Source of the DNA: Stenotrophomonas maltophilia
GTDB lineage: Bacteria > Pseudomonadota > Gammaproteobacteria > Xanthomonadales > Xanthomonadaceae
Direction of reading: 5' to 3'
DNA: 11,876 nucleotides
Assembly: GCA_002435595.1 (NCBI GenBank)
Contig: DJBL01000100.1
Span: 8,156-20,031 of the forward strand
Shown here: in pieces, positions 1-5,056 of the stretch
Position numbering within the stretch: position 1 is the stretch's first letter
Layout of the letters: each line of letters starts with the position of its first letter
Notes under the pieces: generated by a model
Database searches by the model: none
What the model saw: only the letters and a program-made list of their open reading frames with translations
Told to the model about the DNA's origin: nothing
Position numbers and translations under genes: made by a program

Positions 1-200
1 ACCGTTGGTCGGCTGACGGGCTGGAAGCGTAGCGCCGACGATTGGTCGGCTGACGGGCCGGAATCGTAGCGCCGACCGTTGGTCGGCTGACGCGGCCGGA
101 AGCGTAGCGCCGACCGTTGGTCGGCTGACGGGCCGGAATCGTAGCGCCGACCGTTGGTCGGCTGACGGGCCGGAATCGTAGCGCCGACCGTTGGTCGGCT
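1..200 (+). repeat. Tandem array of SMAG-type (GTAG) REP palindromes
   Basis: Five complete 23-nt palindromes start with GTAG at 29, 66, 104, 141 and 178, and a sixth, cut by the window edge, ends at 14. Each is GTAG, then C, then the stem-loop GCCGACC-GTT-GGTCGGC, then T. The repeat period is 37-38 bases. The 14-15-base spacers are nearly identical too (gacgggccggaatc three times, with two variants), so the amplified unit is REP plus spacer. The copy at 29 has a changed loop side (gacGAttggtc). The GTAG head and the stem layout match the SMAG repeats described in Stenotrophomonas maltophilia, which belong to the REP class that RAYT transposases are thought to spread. No RAYT gene lies in this window. 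Confidence 0.9.
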
Positions 201-235
201 GGCGCTGCGGGCGCGGTGTGTGTGTGAGGGAGAGC

Positions 236-258
236 AGCCGACCAACGGGCGGCGCTAC
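236..258 (-). repeat. Inverted SMAG-type REP copy facing the array
   Basis: Read on the minus strand, this 23-mer has the GTAG head, then C, GCCGCCC-GTT-GGTCGGC and T. It differs from the array unit by one stem base that leaves a mispair. It lies 35 bases past the last direct copy and points the other way, so array and inverted copy could pair over a longer distance. REPs often occur as inverted pairs. The bases between (201-235) hold a short GT run and no gene. Confidence 0.85.
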
Positions 259-306
259 CGGGTCGCATGCGTGCGCGCCCGCGCGAGGGCCGGGCCCATG
301 CGCGGT

Positions 307-329
307 GCCGCCGGACGTCGGCCGGCGGC
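307..329. terminator. GC-rich hairpin beyond the amidase stop codon
   Basis: GCCGCCGG (307-314) and CCGGCGGC (322-329) form a perfect 8-bp stem with a 7-base loop, about 50 bases downstream of the minus-strand amidase stop. No T tract follows on either strand, so it is at best a weak or factor-assisted terminator or an RNA-stabilising hairpin. Confidence 0.35.
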
Positions 330-376
330 GATGAGACGTGTGATCGGCATCGGCGATGGTCCCGGGGTCGCGGCGG

Positions 377-1117
377 TCAACGCGTCTGTTGCAGCAGCGA
401 ATGCAGGATGCGGGCGTCGTCTGCATCCAGTGTCGCCGGCAGGTCGTCACGACCGCGGAAGCGGCGATGGAACGCGCCCACGGCGGCATCGCGGTTGTCC
501 AGCGGATAGCCGAAGGCCTGCAATGCCAGCCACGGATCGAAGCCGGCCGGTGCCGCGCCGTCGCTGGCGCGCGGCCATACCCCGAACCCGGCCTCGGCCA
601 GTTGCTGCCACGGGAAGAAGCGGCTGGGGTCCTGCTTGCGCGCGGGGGCGAGATCGGCGTGGCCGATGATCTGCGTGCGCGGAATGCGCAGGCGCGTGCA
701 CAGGTCCTCGAGCAGGCGGATCAGCGCCTGGATCTGGGCCGGGGCGAACGGGCTGTCGCCGTCGTTGTCGATCTCGATGCCGATCGAGGCCGAGTTGAGG
801 TCGGTGATGGCGCCCCAGCGGCCGGGGCCGGCGTGCCAGGCGCGCCGGTCGTCGCCCACCAGCTGGTAGATGTGGCCATCGGCACCGACCAGGTAATGCG
901 AGCTGACCTTGCCGCCACTGTTGGCGCTGCGCAGGGTGTCCAGACTCTGCTGCACCGAGTGCTGGTCGGTGTGGTGCAGCACGATGATCACCGGATCGCG
1001 CGCGTTGTAGTTGGGCGAGGCCACCCAGGTGGCCAGTGGGCTGCGCACGCCGGTACTGGTGCAGGCGGCGAGCAGCAGGCAGGCGAGCAGCGGAGGCAGG
1101 AGGCGGATCGGTCGCAT
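377..1117 (-). CDS. amiD: Lipoprotein N-acetylmuramoyl-L-alanine amidase (AmpD/AmiD family)
   Basis: The protein has 246 residues. It should cleave the bond between N-acetylmuramic acid and the peptide stem of peptidoglycan fragments in the periplasm. Residues 1-19 are a lipoprotein signal with the lipobox LAAC (C19), so it is probably anchored in the outer membrane, unlike cytosolic AmpD. The Amidase_2 domain covers about residues 42-165. Likely zinc ligands are H48 (in LHHTD), H153 and D163 (in GHADLAPARKQDP), with E115 and K161 as catalytic candidates by comparison with E. coli AmiD. Residues about 193-243 resemble a peptidoglycan-binding domain (LQAFGYPL, then AFHRRF). The start at 1117 is the only ATG that gives the signal peptide; the ribosome binding site is weak. 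It stands alone, downstream of the amtB terminator. The symbol is by analogy with the E. coli lipoprotein; chromosomes of this group may call it ampD. Confidence 0.85.
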   Translation of the reverse strand: MRPIRLLPPLLACLLLAACTSTGVRSPLATWVASPNYNARDPVIIVLHHTDQHSVQQSLDTLRSANSGGKVSSHYLVGADGHIYQLVGDDRRAWHAGPGRWGAITDLNSASIGIEIDNDGDSPFAPAQIQALIRLLEDLCTRLRIPRTQIIGHADLAPARKQDPSRFFPWQQLAEAGFGVWPRASDGAAPAGFDPWLALQAFGYPLDNRDAAVGAFHRRFRGRDDLPATLDADDARILHSLLQQTR

Positions 1118-1138
1118 GCCCGCATTGTGCTTGATTCA

Positions 1139-1155
1139 GCCCGGCGATGCCGGGC
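1139..1155. other. Short hairpin upstream of the amidase gene
   Basis: GCCCGGC (1139-1145), loop GAT and GCCGGGC (1149-1155) form a perfect 7-bp stem 22 bases upstream of the amidase ATG on the minus strand. It sits in the leader or promoter zone of that gene. Its role cannot be told from sequence; it may be a second barrier to read-through from amtB. Confidence 0.35.
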
Positions 1156-1185
1156 GTGGCGTGGCTCGGCCGTGGATGCGGGCAG

Positions 1186-1215
1186 TAAAAAGCCGGCGAC
1201 CCGAAGGTCGCCGGC
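1186..1215 (-). terminator. Intrinsic terminator of the glnK-amtB operon
   Basis: On the minus strand a perfect 10-bp GC-rich stem (1215-1206 with 1201-1192) closes on a UUCG tetraloop flanked by C and G, the very stable RNA loop. It is followed at once by five T residues (1191-1187). This is a textbook Rho-independent terminator. It lies 74 bases beyond the amtB stop codon and separates the nitrogen operon from the amidase gene. Confidence 0.9.
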
Positions 1216-1252
1216 GAAGGTACAGCCTCTCTCTCTTTTCTTGTCTCTGTCC

Positions 1253-1273
1253 GTGCCGGGCCGCGCCCGGCAC
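1253..1273. other. Perfect hairpin just after the amtB stop codon
   Basis: GTGCCGGGC (1253-1261), loop CGC and GCCCGGCAC (1265-1273) form a perfect 9-bp stem starting 16 bases past the amtB stop. There is no T tract on the minus strand, so it is more likely a 3' end stabiliser or pausing hairpin working together with the terminator at 1186-1215. The bases between the two hairpins are a pyrimidine-rich run on the plus strand (ctctctctctttt). Confidence 0.45.
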
Positions 1274-1289
1274 TATGCGGTGGCCGCGA

Positions 1290-2720
1290 TCAGGCCTCGT
1301 AGGCCGACTCGCCGTGCGAGGTGACGTCCAGGCCGGTGCGCTCGGCCTCTTCGGTGACGCGCAGGCCAAACACCAGCCGCACCACCAGCAGGATCGCCAC
1401 GGTGACCACCGCGCACCAGGCGATGGTGAAGCCCACGCTGACCAGCTGCACCCAGACCTGGTGGCCGATGTCCAGATCGGCCTTGGTGCCGCCCAGCGAC
1501 TGCGCACTGAACACACCGGTGAGCAGCGCACCGACGATGCCGCCGATACCGTGCACGCCGAACACGTCGGCGGTGTCGTCCACGCGCAGCAGGCGCTTGA
1601 GACCGGTGACGCCCCACACGCAGACCACGCCGGCGACCAGGCCGATCACGATCGCGCCCAGCGGGCCGACGGTGCCGCAGGCCGGGGTGATGCCGACCAG
1701 GCCGGCGACCGCGCCGGATGCGGCGCCGAGTGCCGACGGCTTGCCCTTGGTGACCGCTTCCACCAGCGTCCAGCCGAGTACCGCAGCGCCGGTGGCCAGC
1801 AGGGTGTTGAGGAAGGCCAGCGAGGCCACCGTATCGGCGGCGGCCGCCGAACCGGCGTTGAAGCCGAACCAGCCCACCCACAGCAGCATCGCGCCGATGT
1901 AGGTGAACGGCACGTTGTGCGGCTTCAGCGCGGTCTGGCCGTAGCCGATGCGCTTGCCCACGAAGTACGCCCCGACCAGACCGGCGACGCCGGCGTTGAT
2001 GTGCACCACGGTGCCGCCGGCGAAGTCGATCGCGCCCATCGCGCCGAGGAACCCGCCGCCCCAGACGATGTGCGCCATCGGGATGTAGCTCAGGGTGAAC
2101 CACAGCGCCGAGAACAGCAGCACCGCCTTGAACTTGATGCGCTCGGCGAAGGCGCCGACGATCAGCGCGGTGGTGATGCCGGCGAAGGTGGACTGGAAGG
2201 CCACGAACAGGTAATCGGGCAGGCCCTTGATCGGCGTGTTGCCGACCGAATCGGGGCTGAAGCCCTTGAGGAAGGCAAACTCGGTGAACGAGCCGAAGAA
2301 CGCGTTGCCTTCGCTGAACACCGCGCTGTAGCCATAGGCCACCCACAGCACCAGGACCAGCGAGAACACCACCAGGATCTGGCTGAGGATGGAGAGCACG
2401 TTCTTGGAGCGCACCAGGCCGCCGTAGAACAGGGCCAGGCCGGGCACCACCATCAGCAGCACCAGCAGGGTGGAGGTGAGCATCCAGGCCACGTCGCCGT
2501 GGTCGAACGCCGGTGCTGCCGCGGCGGCCGCCTCAACGGCCGGTGCCGGGGCGGCGGCGGGCAGTGGCTCGACGGCGACGGTTTCCGACGGTGCCGGGGA
2601 CACCTGGGCCTGGGCATGGGCCCTGCTGGAGAAGGCACCAACGGCCAGCGCGCTGACCAGCATCATCAGGCACACGGCATGGAACCGGGCTTGCCACCCG
2701 GTGAACAAAGAGGTCTTCAT
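1290..2720 (-). CDS. amtB: Ammonium transporter AmtB
   Basis: The 476-residue protein is an Amt/Rh channel that carries ammonium across the inner membrane. Residues 1-36 are a signal peptide ending near AHA. An Ala/Pro-rich, low-complexity linker follows (about 37-72), then eleven membrane segments. Family marks are FYGGLVRSKN (98-107), the gate Phe F175, D232 and the pore twin histidines H240 (TVVHINAG) and H390 (GVHGIGG), matching E. coli D160, H168 and H318. The cytosolic tail (452-476, VTEEAERTGLDVTSHGESAYE) is the conserved segment that contacts GlnK. E. coli AmtB has 428 residues; the extra length is mostly the N-terminal linker. Only 18 bases separate it from glnK, with GGAG in that gap, so the two are co-transcribed. 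GlnK should block it when nitrogen is plentiful. Confidence 0.97.
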   Translation of the reverse strand: MKTSLFTGWQARFHAVCLMMLVSALAVGAFSSRAHAQAQVSPAPSETVAVEPLPAAAPAPAVEAAAAAAPAFDHGDVAWMLTSTLLVLLMVVPGLALFYGGLVRSKNVLSILSQILVVFSLVLVLWVAYGYSAVFSEGNAFFGSFTEFAFLKGFSPDSVGNTPIKGLPDYLFVAFQSTFAGITTALIVGAFAERIKFKAVLLFSALWFTLSYIPMAHIVWGGGFLGAMGAIDFAGGTVVHINAGVAGLVGAYFVGKRIGYGQTALKPHNVPFTYIGAMLLWVGWFGFNAGSAAAADTVASLAFLNTLLATGAAVLGWTLVEAVTKGKPSALGAASGAVAGLVGITPACGTVGPLGAIVIGLVAGVVCVWGVTGLKRLLRVDDTADVFGVHGIGGIVGALLTGVFSAQSLGGTKADLDIGHQVWVQLVSVGFTIAWCAVVTVAILLVVRLVFGLRVTEEAERTGLDVTSHGESAYEA

Positions 2721-2738
2721 TGTGGGCTCCGAGTGGGG

Positions 2739-3077
2739 TTAGAGCGCGTCAGCGCCGATTTCGCCGGTGCGGATGCGGACGACCTGCTCGACCGCGGTGA
2801 CGAAGATCTTGCCGTCGCCGATCTTGCCGGTGCCGGCCGCGTTCTGGATCGCTTCGACCACCGCGTCCAGGCGGTCGTCGGTAACCACGGTTTCGATCTT
2901 GATCTTCGGCAGGAAATCCACGACGTACTCCGCGCCGCGATACAACTCGGTGTGGCCCTTCTGGCGACCGAAGCCTTTGACTTCAGTCACGGTGATGCCC
3001 GACACGCCCGCATCGGAGAGGGCCTCGCGGACCTCGTCGAGCTTGAACGGCCGGATGATGGCGGAGATCAATTTCAT
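2739..3077 (-). CDS. glnK: Nitrogen regulatory protein P-II (GlnK type)
   Basis: This 112-residue P-II trimer-forming protein senses 2-oxoglutarate and ATP/ADP and relays nitrogen status to partners such as AmtB, the GlnA adenylyltransferase and NtrB. It has the standard length. The T-loop (about 37-55) carries the uridylylation motif YRGAEY, with Y51 as the modified residue, and the C-terminal signature TGKIGDGKIFV is intact. I chose the ATG at 3077 (MKLISAIIRPFKL) over the ATG two codons upstream at 3083 because GGGA lies 7 bases from 3077 but only 1 base from 3083, and P-II proteins normally begin MK. Linkage to amtB argues for GlnK rather than GlnB, though sequence alone separates these paralogues poorly. 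Confidence 0.95.
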   Translation of the reverse strand: MKLISAIIRPFKLDEVREALSDAGVSGITVTEVKGFGRQKGHTELYRGAEYVVDFLPKIKIETVVTDDRLDAVVEAIQNAAGTGKIGDGKIFVTAVEQVVRIRTGEIGADAL

Positions 3078-3179
3078 GCGCATGTCCCGATGGTGGATGG
3101 AACCGGCGTGGTGTTGCCGGCCGGTGTCAGGTCAGCGGGCGGCCACTTGCACATGGCCGCCCACTGGTGCGCCGAACGC

Positions 3180-3195
3180 TGCATGGGCCTCGCCA
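3180..3195 (-). promoter_or_regulatory. Possible sigma-54 promoter for glnK-amtB
   Basis: The minus strand reads TGGCGAGGCCCATGCA. It has the key GG and GC pairs at the right spacing, the TGGC and TGCA cores, but several departures from TGGCACG-N4-TTGCA. It would start RNA near 3169, about 92 bases upstream of the glnK ATG. A second, weaker candidate is TGGGCGGCCATGTGCA at 3163-3148. I found no convincing NtrC dyad upstream, although GCAC (3149-3152) and TGGTGC (3165-3170) half-sites are present downstream. In this family glnK-amtB is usually NtrC/sigma-54 controlled. Confidence 0.35.
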
Positions 3196-3286
3196 CTGCC
3201 GTGCCCCTGTGGGCCACGGTAGCGGTGACGCGGGAGGGAGGAAGGGCCCATGGCGCGCGTCCGGTCTCTCTTGCCCCTGGTGGTGC

Positions 3287-3309
3287 AGCGGACCAACGGT
3301 CCGCTCTAC
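3287..3309 (-). repeat. SMAG-type REP, variant stem, copy 1
   Basis: On the minus strand this 23-mer is GTAG, A, GCGGACC-GTT-GGTCCGC, T. Compared with the array at 1-200, one stem pair is swapped on both arms (C-G to G-C), so base pairing is kept. On the plus strand it is followed by a CTTTTT run (3310-3315), so transcripts entering from the left could terminate here. Confidence 0.85.
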
Positions 3310-3317
3310 CTTTTTGC

Positions 3318-3340
3318 AGCGGACCAACGGTCCGCTCTAC
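3318..3340 (-). repeat. SMAG-type REP, variant stem, copy 2
   Basis: This is an identical 23-mer to the copy at 3287-3309, in the same orientation and 31 bases away, separated by CTTTTTGC. The perfect identity suggests recent duplication. Both lie downstream of glnA and could protect or end its mRNA. Confidence 0.85.
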
Positions 3341-3345
3341 GGCAT

Positions 3346-3373
3346 GCTTTGCCGGCTCCCCAGCCGGTAAAGC
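3346..3373. other. Hairpin in the glnA 3' region
   Basis: GCTTTGCCGGCT (3346-3357), loop CCCC and AGCCGGTAAAGC (3362-3373) form a 12-bp stem with one G-T position. It directly abuts the longer hairpin at 3374-3419. Confidence 0.6.
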
Positions 3374-3419
3374 GGTGACGATGACGAAGGTGGGAGGGAG
3401 GTCCTTCGTCATCGTCACC
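3374..3419 (-). terminator. Long hairpin directly after glnA
   Basis: A perfect 17-bp inverted repeat (3374-3390 with 3403-3419) encloses a purine-rich 12-base loop, and starts 6 bases beyond the glnA stop codon at 3426. On the minus strand only a short GCTTTACC follows, so the U tract is weak. It probably ends glnA transcription or stabilises its 3' end, helped by the hairpins beyond it. It separates glnA from glnK-amtB. Confidence 0.7.
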
Positions 3420-3425
3420 CATTGC

Positions 3426-4835
3426 TCAGTTGGCGTAGTACATCTGGTACTCGAGCGGGTGGGTGGCGGCGCGGAAGCGGGTCACTTCCTGCATCTTCAG
3501 CGCGATGTAGCCATCGATGAAGTCGTCGCTCATCACGCCACCGGCCTTGAGGAACTCGCGGTCCTTGTCCAGCGCTTCCAGGGCCTGGTCCAGCGAGGAG
3601 CAGACCTGCGGGATCAGCTTCTCTTCTTCCGGCGGCAGGTCGTACAGATCCTTGTCGCTCGGTGCGCCCGGGTCGATCTGGTTCTTGATGCCGTCCAGGC
3701 CGGCCATCATCAGCACGGTGAAGGTCAGGTAGCCGGACTGGATCGGATCGGGGAAGCGCATCTCGATGCGGCGCGCCTTCGGGTTGGACACCCACGGAAT
3801 GCGGCACGAGGCCGAACGGTTGCGGGCCGAGTAGGCCAGCATGACCGGGGCTTCGAAGCCCGGGACCAGGCGCTTGTAGCTGTTGGTGCCGGAGTTGGCG
3901 AAGGCGTTGATGGCCTTGGCGTGCTTGAAGATGCCGCCGATGTACCACAGCGCCAGCTGGCTCAGGCCGCCGTAGCCGTCACCGGAGAACAGGTTGGTGC
4001 CGCCCTTGGACAGCGACTGGTGCACGTGCATGCCGCTGCCGTTGTCACCGACGATCGGCTTGGGCATGAAGGTGGCGGTCTTGCCGTTGCGGTGGGCCAC
4101 GTTCTTGATGACGTGCTTCATGCGCAGCAGTTCGTCGGCCTTCTGCACCAGGGTGCTGAACTTGGTGCCGATTTCGCACTGGCCGGCGGTGGCCACTTCG
4201 TGGTGCTGCACTTCCACTTCGATGCCGACCTGTTCCAGGGTCTTGCACATTTCAGCGCGCAGGTCGTGCAGCGAATCGGTCGGCGGGACCGGGAAGTAAC
4301 CGCCCTTCACCGCCGGACGGTAGCCGCTGTTGGCGCCGTCGAACTTGTCACCGGTGCTCCAGGCCGCCTCTTCCGAATCGATCTTGAAGAAGGTGTTGCC
4401 CATGTCGTTGGCGAAGCGGACCGAGTCGAAGATGAAGAACTCCGGCTCCGGGCCGAAGAAGGCTTGCTCGGCGATGCCGGAGGACTTCAGGTAGGCCTCG
4501 GCGCGCTTGGCGATGCCGCGCGGGCAGCGGCCGTACGGCTGCATGGTGGCCGGGTCGAGGATGTCACAGCTGATGACCAGGGTCGGATCGGCGTAGAACG
4601 GGTCGATGTAGGCGCTGGCCGGGTCCGGGAGCAGGACCATGTCCGATTCGTTGATGCCCTTCCAGCCAGCGATCGAGCTGCCGTCGAACATCTTGCCTTC
4701 TTCGAACAGGGACGGCTCGACGATGCTCACCGGGAAGGTGACGTGCTGTTCGATACCGCGCATGTCGACGAAACGCAGGTCGACGAACTCGATCTGGTTG
4801 TCCTTGATCAGCTTCTCAACGTTTTCCACGGACAT
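3426..4835 (-). CDS. glnA: Glutamine synthetase, type I
   Basis: This enzyme joins ammonia to glutamate using ATP and forms a cytosolic dodecamer. The 469-residue length equals E. coli GlnA. Visible marks are the N-terminal beta-grasp motif (MFDGSSIAGWK), the catalytic metal-binding stretch EPEFF, the ammonia/glutamate site NGSGMHVHQSL, the ATP-site region (KRLVPGFEAPV), NRSASCRIP, and the adenylylation site KDLYDLPPEE with Y398 (Y397 without Met). It is therefore the GSI-beta form switched off by GlnE. The ATG at 4835 is chosen because GAGGG lies 8 bases upstream and the protein then starts MSVENVEKLI as in relatives; a longer frame reaches back through the promoter and must be wrong. The gene is monocistronic or leads weakly into glnK-amtB. 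Expression should be NtrC/sigma-54 driven, from the sites at 4875-4999. Confidence 0.98.
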   Translation of the reverse strand: MSVENVEKLIKDNQIEFVDLRFVDMRGIEQHVTFPVSIVEPSLFEEGKMFDGSSIAGWKGINESDMVLLPDPASAYIDPFYADPTLVISCDILDPATMQPYGRCPRGIAKRAEAYLKSSGIAEQAFFGPEPEFFIFDSVRFANDMGNTFFKIDSEEAAWSTGDKFDGANSGYRPAVKGGYFPVPPTDSLHDLRAEMCKTLEQVGIEVEVQHHEVATAGQCEIGTKFSTLVQKADELLRMKHVIKNVAHRNGKTATFMPKPIVGDNGSGMHVHQSLSKGGTNLFSGDGYGGLSQLALWYIGGIFKHAKAINAFANSGTNSYKRLVPGFEAPVMLAYSARNRSASCRIPWVSNPKARRIEMRFPDPIQSGYLTFTVLMMAGLDGIKNQIDPGAPSDKDLYDLPPEEEKLIPQVCSSLDQALEALDKDREFLKAGGVMSDDFIDGYIALKMQEVTRFRAATHPLEYQMYYAN

Positions 4836-4874
4836 CGGTGAAACCCTCGGATGGATGATTGCGTAGATGGATAG

Positions 4875-4890
4875 AGCAATCGCCGTGCCA
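4875..4890 (-). promoter_or_regulatory. Sigma-54 promoter of glnA
   Basis: The minus strand reads TGGCACGGCGATTGCT, an exact match to the -24/-12 consensus TGGCACG-N4-TTGCW. Transcription should start near 4864, giving a leader of about 29 bases with the ribosome binding site GAGGG at 4848-4844. Confidence 0.92.
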
Positions 4891-4905
4891 ACTTTTCCGG
4901 CTTCA

Positions 4906-4918
4906 CAAGTCCTTGATT
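4906..4918 (-). promoter_or_regulatory. IHF binding site in the glnA promoter
   Basis: The minus strand reads AATCAAGGACTTG, a full match to the IHF consensus WATCAANNNNTTR. Its centre is near -48, between the sigma-54 box and the NtrC sites, where IHF bends DNA in many sigma-54 promoters. This is a prediction from the consensus only. Confidence 0.65.
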
Positions 4919-4929
4919 TCACTGCCCGT

Positions 4930-4945
4930 GCACCCGACCGGGTGC
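4930..4945. promoter_or_regulatory. Possible weak third NtrC-like site
   Basis: GCACCC-GACC-GGGTGC is a dyad with 6-bp arms centred near -74. It resembles NtrC sites but is one base longer and lacks TGG on the right arm. In enteric glnA, weaker sites lie between the strong ones and the promoter. It could equally be a chance hairpin. Confidence 0.3.
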
Positions 4946-4955
4946 TGAACGGCGC

Positions 4956-4970
4956 GCACCACGATGGTGC
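4956..4970. promoter_or_regulatory. NtrC enhancer site A of glnA
   Basis: GCACCACGATGGTGC is a symmetric match to the NtrC dyad (GCACCA-N3-TGGTGC), centred about 99 bases upstream of the predicted glnA start. In the E. coli glnA promoter a strong NtrC site sits at about -108. Confidence 0.85.
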
Positions 4971-4984
4971 AACGGCCGCACCAC

Positions 4985-4999
4985 GCACACATTTGGTGC
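4985..4999. promoter_or_regulatory. NtrC enhancer site B of glnA
   Basis: GCACACATTTGGTGC fits GCAC-N5-TGGTGC, the form of the second strong E. coli glnA site. Its centre (about -128) is 29 bases from site A, close to three helical turns, so NtrC dimers could bind side by side on one DNA face. It also overlaps the possible uppP promoter. Confidence 0.8.
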
Positions 5000-5019
5000 G
5001 GCATCTGATGTTTTATGCT
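4993..5019 (+). promoter_or_regulatory. Possible promoter of uppP
   Basis: TTGGTG (4993-4998) and TATGCT (5014-5019) resemble -35 and -10 elements but with a short 15-base spacer. The start would fall near 5026, about 30 bases before the uppP ATG. No better candidate is visible in the divergent region. Confidence 0.3.
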
Positions 5020-5056
5020 CTACGCCGATTTCACCCATTCCGAGCCCCAGCCCCCG

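Larger units (their letters stand above)
3084..3425. other. Intergenic region between glnA and glnK
   Basis: No convincing gene lies here. The half nearer glnA (3287-3419) holds four back-to-back hairpins: two REPs, a 12-bp near-perfect hairpin and a 17-bp perfect one. The half nearer glnK (3084-3286) is non-coding and carries the possible glnK promoter. Open frames across it lack family features and a ribosome binding site and read through the hairpins. Confidence 0.7.

Noticed and set aside
1..200. CRISPR array
   Set aside because: The period is regular, but the spacers are nearly identical to one another and the repeats are REP palindromes with a GTAG head; no cas gene is present.
201..376. 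A small gene in the gap before the amidase stop
   Set aside because: The open frames here run into the antisense of the amidase gene, lack a ribosome binding site and contain the inverted REP; I see no coding evidence.
3074..3418. Small open frame between glnA and glnK
   Set aside because: It reads through both REPs and the long hairpin, has no ribosome binding site that stands out, and overlaps the possible glnK promoter.
1011..4841. Very long plus-strand open frame of 1276 codons
   Set aside because: It runs antisense through amtB, glnK and glnA, whose protein families are unmistakable. It is a product of high GC and codon bias, rich in His, Gln, Arg and Gly, with no domain.
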